From the IMG/VR virus record IMGVR_UViG_3300020123_000589, positions 62,001 to 126,000 of that record: a DNA stretch of 64,000 nt; one strand, 5' to 3'. The position numbers and the translations under genes were made by a program. Numbering within the stretch: position 1 is the first letter of the stretch; every line of letters starts with the position of its first letter. The stretch comes from a virus. The notes below the pieces were generated by a model, which did not search any database, had not been told where the DNA came from, and was given only the letters and a program-made list of their open reading frames with translations. Shown here piece after piece: positions 31,762 through 41,069 of this stretch.

Positions 31762-32109
31762 ATGGACTTGAAAAGCTTCGCAGCATTAGGGCTTGTTTCT
31801 AAGGAATTCGAGATTGTAAAAGATTTAAAAGTATCAATGCACACGCTTTCTGTTTTGCAGCAACAGCAAGCATTGTCTGAATTGATTGTTTCTCCCGCAG
31901 GACAAGATCCAGCCCTTCGCACTGTGGTTTTGCAGCAAGCCTTGTTGGTTTATGCTTTGGATACAATCAACGGTGCAAAAGTTACATTGCAAGAAGCAAA
32001 AGATTTCATTCAAAATTTACAAGCTCCAATCTTTAATGAAATTTACAATTGTTATGATTTGATGGCTCAAGAACAGGATAATACCCTTACTGAATTAAAA
32101 AAAAAATAG
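31762..32109 (+). CDS. tail assembly chaperone, short form
   Basis: A 115-residue helical protein with AAAGGAG upstream. It ends in KKK encoded by a run of ten A bases directly before the stop, a classic slippery site. The longer product is made by -1 frameshifting into 32106-32474. This two-product chaperone gene between tube and tape measure genes is a hallmark of long-tailed phages (gpG/gpGT in lambda). It coats the tape measure during tail assembly. Confidence 0.82.
   Translation: MDLKSFAALGLVSKEFEIVKDLKVSMHTLSVLQQQQALSELIVSPAGQDPALRTVVLQQALLVYALDTINGAKVTLQEAKDFIQNLQAPIFNEIYNCYDLMAQEQDNTLTELKKK
32097..32106 (+). promoter_or_regulatory. programmed -1 ribosomal frameshift site
   Basis: Ten consecutive A bases (AAA AAA AAA in frame 0, immediately followed by TAG). 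Slipping back one base avoids the stop and continues as IENPSDILPFRDLW..., open to 32474. Confidence 0.8.
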
Positions 32110-32474
32110 AAAATCCCTCTGATATACTTCCCTTCCGCGATCTCTGGATCGTAGCTAAAGCTCTCCGTGTTTCTCCCTTTTCTGAAACCATTTCTTCTCT
32201 TTCTCCAGCCGAATTTACATGGGTTTTAATGAATCATTCTAAAGATGAAGAAGAAGAATGGAAAAAATTTGAATACCTTTGTCGATTTATAAATCCTCAA
32301 GCTGCTACCGAAGTATTTGATCAAAAAGTTATTGAAAAGACCGTTAGCACAGAAGATGTACTCTTCGAGCAAATGAGCAAAGACCTTAAGGGTAAATACA
32401 GCCCTAAAGAATTGAAAGCAATAATGGAAGACCCAAAACATCATAGCGAATTGGATAGGATTGAACGAGTTTAA
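32106..32474 (+). CDS. tail assembly chaperone, -1 frame extension
   Basis: This frame has no start of its own until ATG 32229, yet it is open and protein-like from the slippery site onward (IENPSDILPFRDLWIVAK ... SLSPAEFTWVLMNHSK). Read with the upstream gene through a -1 shift it gives a 237-residue fusion (115 + 122), the gpGT-type long chaperone. The C-terminal domain is helical and acidic/basic mixed. The internal ATG at 32229 is unlikely to be the real start. Confidence 0.8.
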   Translation: MENPSDILPFRDLWIVAKALRVSPFSETISSLSPAEFTWVLMNHSKDEEEEWKKFEYLCRFINPQAATEVFDQKVIEKTVSTEDVLFEQMSKDLKGKYSPKELKAIMEDPKHHSELDRIERV

Positions 32475-32499
32475 CTTTTCTTTACATAAAATAAACCCC

Positions 32500-32528
32500 T
32501 TGACAAGTTCTCCTTTTTCTGCTAGACT
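32500..32528 (+). promoter_or_regulatory. sigma70-type promoter
   Basis: TTGACA (32500-32505), a 17-base spacer, and TAGACT (32523-32528), upstream of the membrane microprotein at 32553, which has its own GAGGAG. Confidence 0.7.
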
Positions 32529-32552
32529 CATAGTAGAGAGGAGATAATTAAA

Positions 32553-32726
32553 ATGATTATTGTAGGTATTATTTTTGTTCTATGTGTTTACATTGTTGCT
32601 CTTATTGGTAAGATATTTAATTTACGTGATGGAACTATGGCTGGTTTATGTATGTGGGTTTTTTTAGTAGTTTTAGGTTCAATATTTTATTTGCTATCTT
32701 CTGTACCTGTAGAAACATTTCGCTAA
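32553..32726 (+). CDS. two-TM membrane microprotein
   Basis: A 57-residue protein, with GAGAGGAG upstream and its own promoter. Two hydrophobic helices (residues 2-18, IIVGIIFVLCVYIVALI, and 31-50, GLCMWVFLVVLGSIFYLL) flank a short polar loop NLRDGT. It is inserted between the tail chaperone and the tape measure genes and is separately promoted, so it need not act in tail assembly. It could be a holin/antiholin or a superinfection factor; undetermined. Confidence 0.65.
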   Translation: MIIVGIIFVLCVYIVALIGKIFNLRDGTMAGLCMWVFLVVLGSIFYLLSSVPVETFR

Positions 32727-32781
32727 TTCGTACTGTTTTAGTAGTTCCAACCTAACGTAGTAAAATTCCGAGGATATTCCA

Positions 32782-34503
32782 TTGGCAGATATTTTAGGCC
32801 CTTCTGGGCAACCCTTACCTCCATCTAATCCATTTTTATCTCAGCAGGGCGTAAGTTCTACTGCGTCTGTTAATACTACCCAAGCGCAAAAGGCTTTCGC
32901 TGAATTACAGCGAGTTTTAGATAATATTATGAAGTCCTTTAGTGGCAATTGGGACAAAATGACCACGGATAGGCTTAAATCTGAGGAGCGTTTTTACCGT
33001 GCGGTAGGAGACAAAGCTAAAGAACGACAGGTAATGCTTCAGCGATATAGCAAGGAAGCTCTTGATTCCATAGAAGCTGAAAAACGTGCCGGATTAGAAG
33101 CTTTGAGTATGCAGGGATTGGCCAAAGAAGAACTTGAAAAACGAAAAACAGAAATTACCCGCAGAGCTTCTGAAGAACGAGCAAATATTGAAAAAGAAAC
33201 GGCTAAAAAATTGGCGCAGGATCGCGGAGTTGGCGGAGCAATTCGAGGTGTAACATCTTTTGTAGGTGGGCAATTAGGTGGTTCTGTGGGGGGTCTTATT
33301 GCAGGAGTTGGTTCACTTATTGCAAATCCAGCCATGGCCATCCCCGCAGCTATCCTTGGATCATTGTTGGAGATGGCGAATACTAAAGCAGCTTTTACTA
33401 AAACAGGTGCCCAACTTGCAGGAGCAGGTTTACGTCTTGGAGCTGGTGGTGGCGGTGGTTTAGGATTCGCTACAAGTTTATTTGGAGGTCCTTTTGGGGC
33501 TTTAGGACAGGCATTGGGAGCAGATCAACAGCGCGAGATTATTGGTATGATGGCTGGATCTCGCACCATGATAGATCAAGCTCGTTCTGGGGGCGGTTTT
33601 GGGGCCATACGTGGCAATCTAGGGCTCTTTGCCAATATCCTTCCTGATGCTACAAAAGAGATGGAGTTGTTTACGGATGCTACTAAAGGCTTGGGAATGT
33701 CCCAACGCGATATTACAAATACTTTTGTTTCTTCCAGGGTTAATGCAGAACGGCTTAAAATTACGCAAATTGATGCTATTAACACACAAATGGAAATGCA
33801 AAAAGCCCTTCGTAACATTACAAATGATGGGGCTGTTGCGGCCAATGTGCTTTCCAATATTACAGGGTACTTAAATAAAATAGGTGCAAGTGAGGCTGAA
33901 AAGATTAGAATCGGCGGAGCTATAGGGCAAGCAGGAGCTAATCTTTCGTTTTCTTCTATTGTTGGCATGTCTGCTTTTCTTAATAATGGAAAAATTCCAA
34001 CACCAGAAGCAATGTTCGGCACAGGAGCATTTGGCGTGTCTGGAAGTAAAGTAGGTATACTGCCAAATGTTTTTCAAACATTAGGTGGATTTTTAACTAA
34101 AGTTGGTGGTCAATTTCACGACCCAACTTCCAAAATGTTAGCGGCCTCTCAATTACAACAAAATTTTCTCCCTGGCCTTCGTATGCAAGATATTCCACAA
34201 TTTTTTAATCTTGCTAATTCAATGATGGGTGGAGGTAAGGGAATAGATTTTGAAAAACAATTTAAAGCATTGGAAGGTAAAACTCCACAAGCGGCAATGG
34301 CTGATGGTATTGAAACATTAGCTTCTATTGTCGGCCCAATACATCGACTTGAAAATGTGTTTACTAATTTCTGGACCATGGTAGATGATAGGCTAAATAA
34401 AATTTTGGAAGCCTTGCATTTTCCTGGGCATATCGCGCATAGTTTTGGTCAATGGGTCGATAAAAATATTATACACAAACCAAGCGGTCAATCAGGCAGG
34501 TAA
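32782..34503 (+). CDS. tape measure protein (putative, short)
   Basis: A 573-residue protein from a TTG start behind GAGG. Residues 25-140 are a charged helical/coiled region (EKRAGLEALSMQGLAKEELEKRKTEITRRASEERANIEKETAKK). Residues about 150-270 are Gly/Ala-rich and hydrophobic, as in tape measure transmembrane parts, and the rest is helical. It follows the frameshifted chaperones, where the tape measure gene always lies. At about 1.5 Angstrom per residue the tail would be under 90 nm, short for a myovirus. Confidence 0.7.
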   Translation: MADILGPSGQPLPPSNPFLSQQGVSSTASVNTTQAQKAFAELQRVLDNIMKSFSGNWDKMTTDRLKSEERFYRAVGDKAKERQVMLQRYSKEALDSIEAEKRAGLEALSMQGLAKEELEKRKTEITRRASEERANIEKETAKKLAQDRGVGGAIRGVTSFVGGQLGGSVGGLIAGVGSLIANPAMAIPAAILGSLLEMANTKAAFTKTGAQLAGAGLRLGAGGGGGLGFATSLFGGPFGALGQALGADQQREIIGMMAGSRTMIDQARSGGGFGAIRGNLGLFANILPDATKEMELFTDATKGLGMSQRDITNTFVSSRVNAERLKITQIDAINTQMEMQKALRNITNDGAVAANVLSNITGYLNKIGASEAEKIRIGGAIGQAGANLSFSSIVGMSAFLNNGKIPTPEAMFGTGAFGVSGSKVGILPNVFQTLGGFLTKVGGQFHDPTSKMLAASQLQQNFLPGLRMQDIPQFFNLANSMMGGGKGIDFEKQFKALEGKTPQAAMADGIETLASIVGPIHRLENVFTNFWTMVDDRLNKILEALHFPGHIAHSFGQWVDKNIIHKPSGQSGR

Positions 34504-34508
34504 ATTAA

Positions 34509-35006
34509 ATGGCACAAACTTATCCAGTCCGTCTCAACAATTTAAATTTCTTCGTTAATCCCCGCAATATGAAAATTACGAAAAATGTTAGTTACGGCAC
34601 ACTTCCAACTCAAGGTGGAGTTCAGTATCAGATTTGGTACAATACCCCCGAAACTCTTGTAATGACTGGGGCTTCTGCTGGACAAACCGCGTACCAAGAA
34701 CTGTTATTTCTTAAACAACAGTTTGAAATGAACAACAAACTTTCAACTCTCTTTTACAAAACTCAAGTTTATCAAGGATTCATTACTTTATTAGATGTAG
34801 AAGCTTCCACAGGGCATCTGAATGAGTTTACATACACAATTAATTTTCAATTGTTATTTGGACAACAATTTGCGATTGAAGATTTCTCAATCTCAACGAC
34901 AAATAATGGATTAGTTCAAGGTGCAATTGGGCGACTTCAAAGTATTTTAAATATTCCATTAAATAAGGCTAGTGCGAATATTAGTAATTTGTTGCAAAAA
35001 TTCTAA
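34509..35006 (+). CDS. baseplate/tail-end protein
   Basis: A 165-residue protein starting 5 bases after the tape measure stop, with weak Shine-Dalgarno. It opens MAQTYPVRLNNLNFFVNPRNMKITKN and is beta-rich (TLPTQGGVQYQIWYNTPETLVMTG). In many myophages the gene here encodes a small baseplate or tail-completion protein that sometimes carries LysM; no LysM motif is visible. Assignment by context. Confidence 0.55.
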   Translation: MAQTYPVRLNNLNFFVNPRNMKITKNVSYGTLPTQGGVQYQIWYNTPETLVMTGASAGQTAYQELLFLKQQFEMNNKLSTLFYKTQVYQGFITLLDVEASTGHLNEFTYTINFQLLFGQQFAIEDFSISTTNNGLVQGAIGRLQSILNIPLNKASANISNLLQKF

Positions 35007-35009
35007 ATT

Positions 35010-37340
35010 ATGGGAACCAACGATCAGGTAAGTCAAGAATATCTATACATAAAATGTTTTCTTTATAAATACACTCCACCTTTTACTCAGGTGACGTTGC
35101 CCCCTGCTGCCACAAGCCAATTTGCGCTTTCTACATTTAAGCCCTATTCAATACCGCTGGATGACACCAGTTATTTTACGAAATATGATATTTCACAATT
35201 TGTTACTTCCTATTCTTTTGAACAGAGTATTGACGAAACAACCTATTCTTGGTCAGTAGAGTTACAAGATTTGGCTTTGAGTTACGGAACCATTAATAGT
35301 AAGTTAAAAGTAGTTCCACCTCCAGGAAGTACTCTTAAAAATGGACTTTCTTTCTCACAAAGTACAAATTCATTAACTTTGCTATCTGAGTATGAAACTA
35401 ACGCAAATACATTCAATAACAACAATCCTTCTACAGGACAATTACCAATTTTAGGTGCAAAATCAAACAGGGGTTTAACGCCAGGACCTCTCACGGTTCA
35501 AAATACAAACCTTACTACCGCATTATCTACGATCCACGGATTACGATTGAGTGATTTGATTCAAGAATATGATTTTATTTCATTATTTCTTTATAAAAAC
35601 CAAACTCCTTTAACTGATATTTATGGAGTTTTTACAGTTGATGATTCTTTAGACAACAATCCATTACAGATTTTTACATATAAAATTACTTCTGACACGG
35701 TACCTTCTTTCCAAAATTTTCAAAACCCAGTAGATCCATTCTTGCAATATGAATCAGTTTTATTGACGAAAATGCCTAATGGACAAACATTGTTTTCAAA
35801 TGAATTGAATGGATTTGTAATTAGAAAGAGTATTACAAGCTCAATAAATCAAGTAGATAAAGTAGTTGTGAGTGGAAATGGATGGAGCCGTTTATTTGGG
35901 TCTACTCGTCGTGCAGTTAAAACTTCTTTATTTGCTAATGCATTGTATCAGGCAGGACAAGTTACTGGTTTGAGTGACGTAACTCCATATGAAAATATAT
36001 ACGCTGGACAACCCATCTCACGAATTATACAAGATTTGTTCGACATCGTATATAAAATTAATTTTAATACGACAACAGATTCCAATGTTGCTGCGGCGGC
36101 AATTCCTATTAATCCTTTAAATTCTACTAATTTAAAAACTTCTACACAGGTACAAGCAGATTTTTTTGCAAGTCCAAAAGGAATTGTTGGGCCTCAATTA
36201 CCAACTCCCGTTGTTTTGGGTCCGACTCTTCCTCCCCTAGGGACTAGTTTTTACAATATAACTTCTTTAATTGTTGGGAATTCGTACCCAGCCAATTTGT
36301 TTACATTGCCCCCGTATTTGCTTTCTACAGTTATGAAGTTTAGGCCATTTGCATATATTGAACCAATCAATTTTCCAGTATCTTCTAGTTTTATAAATGG
36401 AGCCACTTCAACCGCTTTAACTGCTTCTGGTGCTGGTAATGCAGGTCAAATTTCTCCTACTACATTTCAACAAACGATCCAAAATTTTGATGTTGGACAG
36501 CAAGTTATAAATTATGGCAGCACAAGCCCAGTATTCATTGATCCTACTGTTCAAAATTTAAAAGCGTATTTTCAATTTTTGGATACTGTTTTTCTTGCGT
36601 ATGCTCCACAATTACAAACACCCTACGAAATTTTGGATCAGATTCGAAGTATTGCATTCGTTGAAATTTACGAGCAGCCCAATGGCCAATTTATTGTTCG
36701 TTCTCCACAATACAATAACATGTCTACGACGCTTGCGTATAACAATGCGACTACTCCGAATAATACACGTACTGACATTGGCTTGATTCGCAGCAACAAT
36801 TTAAATATTATTTCCAGCAGTTATTCAACAACTGTGGAAAATTTGGTAAGTAAACTTCTTACTGGGTATTCTCCAAATATAACCCCAACTGATTTGTTAA
36901 AACAATTTGGATATTGTGATGGAAAACTTCTAATTCAAGACGGTTTGTTAGAGATGGAAACTGCTGCTAATCCAAATGCAGCCACAGCTCCTTTGTCTAA
37001 TACAACAACAAATAATAGTAGTACAACTGGGATTTTTGGATGGGCAGAATATTTTATGGAAATTTCAAATGCTAAATTGAAGACAGGTACGATTGTGTGC
37101 GATTTAGATAACACAGTACAGGTTGGGCAAACCTTTATTGACGAGACTAAATTTAAGTTTGGATATATTATTGGAATTAGTAAGCATACTTCAGTTACTG
37201 GCGTAGCTACAATGACTTTGAATCTTTCTTATGTGCGCGATGCTGTTCCTCTATATGCAACCGATGGAACAATACAAAATATAAATGTGGATCTTGTTCC
37301 AGTTATGACAGATATTGAAAATTCATTTGCGAGTTCCTAA
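35010..37340 (+). CDS. baseplate hub protein (putative)
   Basis: A 776-residue protein. The N-terminal FVTSYSFEQSIDETTYSWSVELQDLALSY and the stretch around RLSDLIQEYDFISLFLYKNQ resemble hub proteins of the gp27/gpD type. The middle has DKVVVSGNGWSRLFGSTRRAVKTSLF. The C-terminal half includes PYEILDQIRSIAFVEIYEQPNGQFIVRSPQY and a DETKFKFGYIIGISKHTS segment, typical of hub domains that hold the spike. It lies immediately before the spike candidate. Family resemblance is moderate. Confidence 0.65.
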   Translation: MGTNDQVSQEYLYIKCFLYKYTPPFTQVTLPPAATSQFALSTFKPYSIPLDDTSYFTKYDISQFVTSYSFEQSIDETTYSWSVELQDLALSYGTINSKLKVVPPPGSTLKNGLSFSQSTNSLTLLSEYETNANTFNNNNPSTGQLPILGAKSNRGLTPGPLTVQNTNLTTALSTIHGLRLSDLIQEYDFISLFLYKNQTPLTDIYGVFTVDDSLDNNPLQIFTYKITSDTVPSFQNFQNPVDPFLQYESVLLTKMPNGQTLFSNELNGFVIRKSITSSINQVDKVVVSGNGWSRLFGSTRRAVKTSLFANALYQAGQVTGLSDVTPYENIYAGQPISRIIQDLFDIVYKINFNTTTDSNVAAAAIPINPLNSTNLKTSTQVQADFFASPKGIVGPQLPTPVVLGPTLPPLGTSFYNITSLIVGNSYPANLFTLPPYLLSTVMKFRPFAYIEPINFPVSSSFINGATSTALTASGAGNAGQISPTTFQQTIQNFDVGQQVINYGSTSPVFIDPTVQNLKAYFQFLDTVFLAYAPQLQTPYEILDQIRSIAFVEIYEQPNGQFIVRSPQYNNMSTTLAYNNATTPNNTRTDIGLIRSNNLNIISSSYSTTVENLVSKLLTGYSPNITPTDLLKQFGYCDGKLLIQDGLLEMETAANPNAATAPLSNTTTNNSSTTGIFGWAEYFMEISNAKLKTGTIVCDLDNTVQVGQTFIDETKFKFGYIIGISKHTSVTGVATMTLNLSYVRDAVPLYATDGTIQNINVDLVPVMTDIENSFASS

Positions 37341-37342
37341 TC

Positions 37343-38410
37343 ATGGCCGATTACAGAATTTTTCAAGCTCAAATTTTAGCAAAAGACCCCGTTACTCCAA
37401 GGCAGTATTCTGCTGTGGAAATTCCCAATGGCCAAAAATTAGTTGGAGTACAACTTGGGAATTCAATGCAAAATCAAAGTGCCCCCCTACTTGGGAGTAT
37501 TGTTTTAGTGTTACAATTGGATGCCTACAGATCTTATATTTTAATGGTGTTACGCGAACCATATAATTTTCTAACTACCAATAACCAATACCGTGGTTTT
37601 ATTCCGTCAACAGGAAATGTAAGTCAGGATATTGCTAATGGTGCAAATCCTGTTCAAGATGGAGAAATTTTTATGGAAGCAACAGGTCCTGCTTCTCCTA
37701 CAGGACAAGGTGTTCCAGGGTTTGGTGCCCATTTATATCTTGGAAATAATGGGGTTGCCCAGATTGAATCAGGTTCAATGGGGGAACGACTTCTTATTGG
37801 CGGTGAAGGTTCTTCAGACGATCATGAAGTTATTTTGTCAGCTGATAATGGATTTTTTGAATCAAATACTGGCAGTGACAATATACAGAGTACTTTCAAC
37901 TATACTACAAATTCAATAACGGGATTGACTGAGGGACTTCAAATAGCAGTTCAAACTTCAATTCCTACTGGACTTGTTACAGTTGAGACACCAATTTCTG
38001 AGTTTACAATGGATACTCTTGGAAATACGATTTTACGAAATACGACAGCTGGGATTGATAAAGCGTTTCTTAAAATTAACACAACAAGCGATGTACAATT
38101 AGGAAATTTAACAAGCACGTTACAATTTGATCCTACTGGAAACATAACATTGACTGGTACTACAATTAATTTGAACCAAGGTATTGAACCTGCGGCTAGA
38201 GTAAATGATTCTACTTTTTCCAGTGTTACACAAGATCCAGCCTTTTGGCAATTTATTCAGAACTTATTTATTATATTTAACTTGCATTCTCATGTTAGTG
38301 CTGCTCCAGGACAACCAACATCTCCACCTGTTACTCCGCTGACATCATTTCCTACGCAGATGGCGGGTATTATTTCAAGTGGTTCATCCACTGTGAAAAT
38401 AGGAGGATAA
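37343..38410 (+). CDS. baseplate spike protein with OB-like domain
   Basis: A 355-residue protein. Residues 20-75 (YSAVEIPNGQKLVGVQLGNSMQNQSAPLLGSIVLVLQLDAYRSYILMVL) fit the OB-fold that opens gpV/gp5-type spikes. The region 130-290 is rich in short beta repeats with Gly/Asn turns, suited to a beta-helix. Near the end is FIIFNLHSHVSAAPGQPTSPPVTPL, the H.H...PGG-like metal/PAAR-like tip seen at spike ends (here HSHVS). It would puncture the host envelope during contraction. Confidence 0.68.
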   Translation: MADYRIFQAQILAKDPVTPRQYSAVEIPNGQKLVGVQLGNSMQNQSAPLLGSIVLVLQLDAYRSYILMVLREPYNFLTTNNQYRGFIPSTGNVSQDIANGANPVQDGEIFMEATGPASPTGQGVPGFGAHLYLGNNGVAQIESGSMGERLLIGGEGSSDDHEVILSADNGFFESNTGSDNIQSTFNYTTNSITGLTEGLQIAVQTSIPTGLVTVETPISEFTMDTLGNTILRNTTAGIDKAFLKINTTSDVQLGNLTSTLQFDPTGNITLTGTTINLNQGIEPAARVNDSTFSSVTQDPAFWQFIQNLFIIFNLHSHVSAAPGQPTSPPVTPLTSFPTQMAGIISSGSSTVKIGG

Positions 38411-38411
38411 T

Positions 38412-38894
38412 ATGGCAACCGTAACGCCAGCATCATTAGGTCTTTGTGCAGTTCAGTTCATTAAGGCTGTGCTTTGCGGAAACAGTGTTTTAAAAGCTAC
38501 ATTTAAGACTTTTTTGAACAGCCAGATTTTGTTGGCCGATGAGCAAATTGCTATCCTCGGAGCCCAGCTTAATAGATTAGATATTTTAAACGAGTTTGCA
38601 CGGTTGGAAATTAACACTTTAGCAGCGGTTCAAAATAAAATTCAAGCAGATCTTAATGTTGTTTTAGGTCCTATGCAGGGTGCTGCTACTTGTCCTGTAA
38701 TTAGTCAATTTATGCAACAAGCGCAAAGCGGATCAACATTGAAAGCTTTAGCAGGTATTCAAAATTTAATATACACTTACAACCGAAGACAATATGTGGC
38801 AACAGCTATTTCTAACCAAGTAAAATCTTTGCAAAATTTCGTAAATACAGCACAGCAATTTTTAATTTTAATTGATCAAGTTTGTGGTTCTTAA
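38412..38894 (+). CDS. helical baseplate-region protein
   Basis: A 160-residue, mostly helical protein (AVQFIKAVLCGNSVLKATFKTFLNSQILLADEQIAILGAQLNRLDILNEF ...) that begins 1 base after the spike stop and ends before a GTG-started wedge gene. It has coiled-coil character over residues 38-85. Similar small helical proteins between spike and gp25 genes are common in myophages, but I know no name for this one. Confidence 0.55.
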   Translation: MATVTPASLGLCAVQFIKAVLCGNSVLKATFKTFLNSQILLADEQIAILGAQLNRLDILNEFARLEINTLAAVQNKIQADLNVVLGPMQGAATCPVISQFMQQAQSGSTLKALAGIQNLIYTYNRRQYVATAISNQVKSLQNFVNTAQQFLILIDQVCGS

Positions 38895-38905
38895 GGAGAT
38901 AATAC

Positions 38906-39382
38906 GTGAGCGATCTATTTTTAGCAACGGCGAATACACCAGGGCAACCTCAAAGTGTTCCTCAAAAGAGTAATTCCCCATTTTATTTCGGTGAATCGTC
39001 AAATGATTTGATTATAGGTGCCAATCAAGATTTTGTACTTGTTTCAGGACTTGATGAGACGATCCAAGATGTCCAAAAGATTTTGGTAACGGAGCAAGGA
39101 GCCAATACTTTGTTTCCACTATACGGGACAACATTGCAATCTGAAATTGGTAACAAGATGAACCCCAATATAATCAGCGGCACAGTTCAGCAACAAATTG
39201 TTCAGGCTCTCCAGGTATTGTTTTTGCTTACCCAGAATAGAGCAAGTCCACAAGAAATTGTTCAGACGCTTTATTCTTTACAGACAAATGTACAAAGTGA
39301 AACTAATATTGCAGCCCTTTTAACAGTGATTGCAGCTTCAGGACAGGAAATTACAACTGGCGTGAACATAGGCAACATTTAA
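38906..39382 (+). CDS. gp25-like baseplate wedge protein
   Basis: A 158-residue protein from a GTG start, with AAGGAG 10 bases upstream. It has the T4 gp25/GPW plan: an N-terminal extended part, then DLIIGANQDFVLVSGLDETIQDVQKILVTEQGANTLFPLYGTTLQSEIG, where the conserved pattern I..IL.T..G......YG..L is clear. gp25 proteins start sheath assembly on the baseplate. Position before the J-like wedge is typical. Confidence 0.8.
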   Translation: MSDLFLATANTPGQPQSVPQKSNSPFYFGESSNDLIIGANQDFVLVSGLDETIQDVQKILVTEQGANTLFPLYGTTLQSEIGNKMNPNIISGTVQQQIVQALQVLFLLTQNRASPQEIVQTLYSLQTNVQSETNIAALLTVIAASGQEITTGVNIGNI

Positions 39383-39392
39383 GGAATAAATT

Positions 39393-41057
39393 ATGGCACT
39401 TCCAACATTTTCGCAAATCGTTTCTAGTATGCTTTCTTTCTTACAGTCAGAAAGACCAGATATTAATACCAACACAGGAACTGTTGTAAATGATGTAGTT
39501 GTATCCACGGTTGCTAATCAACTTTCTGCTGAGGATGGAACTTCTCCAAGCGTGTATTCTAGTATTGCTTATGTGCAAGATGTTCAAGCTTTTGTGAACA
39601 ATGCAGCTACTATAGTTCCGACCGATTTAGATAACATTGCATTGAATTATGGCTTGACACGTCTTCCAGGAACACAATCTACAGGTATTATAACATTCCG
39701 TATTCGTAATTATACAACTTCTAGTGCGATAGTAACTGTTCCCTCTGGAACAGTTGTAAGTACTCTTGCTACTTCGCAATCTCCCGCTGTGTCATTTGCA
39801 ACTACGGCCACAGTGACATTTTCACCGTCCCTTGCGCCCTCTTATTATAATCCTGTTTCTGGTTTTTATGAGCAATCCACAACCATTGTTTGTCAAACAA
39901 TTGGCACCGTTGGTAATGTGGGTGCTGCAACCATTACTTCTCTTGTAGGATCAGTTATTGGAATTGATGCTGTAACAAATACAACAGCGACGACTGGCGG
40001 AACGAATATTGAAAGTAATACTGCCTTTGCAGCACGTATTCAAATTAAGCTAGAAGGTAACAACGTCGGCACTCCAAATGGTATTATCAGCCTTGTTGAG
40101 ACAAATCCAAATGTTATTCAAGCTATAGTTGTTGGACCAAATGATCCAGAAATGCAACGCGATCAATTTGGAGGTTCTGTTGATGTATATATTAGAGGGC
40201 AGGTACTTCTCACAGTTTCTGATACTCCAACGTATACTACCGCAGGTAGCCAGCAATTTATCCTAGTTAATCAACCCGCTTTATCTGTAGGATCAGTTAC
40301 TGGAATCCAAGGCGGTAATCCATATACTTTCGTACCTAATACTGACTATCAATTTGTAGAAAATCCCAATTTCTTATTTGCTGGAAGTGTGGAAGCGGCA
40401 AGTTATATAATTTTTGGTGTCGAAACATTTTTTATTATTACAATGGTAACTGATTTAACTCATTTAGTTGTTAATACAACAGTTGGCATGAATCCAGGTG
40501 ATACAATAACGCAAGGGTCTTTTTCTACCACTATTACCTCAGTTACAGATCTTACTCATGTCGTTGTTGGAAGTACTTTAGGATTTACAACTGGTAATGC
40601 TTCTTTTACTGGATTTACTCCAGACAATAATACAATCATTACGATTACTTATACCTACGACAGTTTAATTGCCACACTTCAAGCTCTGTTTAATGATAAT
40701 TCTAATCATATTACCGCTTCAGATGTTCTCATACGAGAAGCTATTGAAGCTTTTGTAAATTTAACGGCTGGAATTTTAATTGTTCCAGGTTATGTTGCTT
40801 CTTCGGTTGTAGCAAATGTTCAGACAGCTTTAACCGACTATATTAACGGTCTTGGTCTTGGTGCAGTATTGGTTTTAAGTGAATTGGTAACTATTATACA
40901 GAGTGTTGCTGGAGTGTCAGAGGTAGATCTTAGCAGCTTAGTAGTACAAACTGTTGAAAATGGTATTACCACTACTATTCCACCTGGACAGCAAATAAGT
41001 GTTGGTAAAAATGCTTACACAGTTACAAATAGTTTAACTATTACAGTAGAATCATAA
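39393..41057 (+). CDS. baseplate J-like wedge protein
   Basis: A 554-residue protein with the gp6/gpJ hallmarks: ALPTFSQIVSSMLSFLQSERPDINTNTGTVVNDVVVSTVANQLS at the start, LPGTQSTGIITFRIRN with a VPSGTVVST beta element, and TTGGTNIESNTAFAARIQIKLEGNNVGTPNG, where the conserved GGtd.Esd..fr.Ri pattern is seen. Between about 345 and 405 are two inserted THL modules (DLTHLVVNTTVGMNPGDTITQG, DLTHVVVGSTLGF). The J domain resumes after them. Confidence 0.82.
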   Translation: MALPTFSQIVSSMLSFLQSERPDINTNTGTVVNDVVVSTVANQLSAEDGTSPSVYSSIAYVQDVQAFVNNAATIVPTDLDNIALNYGLTRLPGTQSTGIITFRIRNYTTSSAIVTVPSGTVVSTLATSQSPAVSFATTATVTFSPSLAPSYYNPVSGFYEQSTTIVCQTIGTVGNVGAATITSLVGSVIGIDAVTNTTATTGGTNIESNTAFAARIQIKLEGNNVGTPNGIISLVETNPNVIQAIVVGPNDPEMQRDQFGGSVDVYIRGQVLLTVSDTPTYTTAGSQQFILVNQPALSVGSVTGIQGGNPYTFVPNTDYQFVENPNFLFAGSVEAASYIIFGVETFFIITMVTDLTHLVVNTTVGMNPGDTITQGSFSTTITSVTDLTHVVVGSTLGFTTGNASFTGFTPDNNTIITITYTYDSLIATLQALFNDNSNHITASDVLIREAIEAFVNLTAGILIVPGYVASSVVANVQTALTDYINGLGLGAVLVLSELVTIIQSVAGVSEVDLSSLVVQTVENGITTTIPPGQQISVGKNAYTVTNSLTITVES

Positions 41058-41069
41058 GAGGATTAAAAT

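Noticed and set aside
32229-32474. Independent 81-residue gene starting at ATG 32229
   Set aside because: The same frame is open and protein-like back to the A10 slippery site, so it is the end of a frameshift product.
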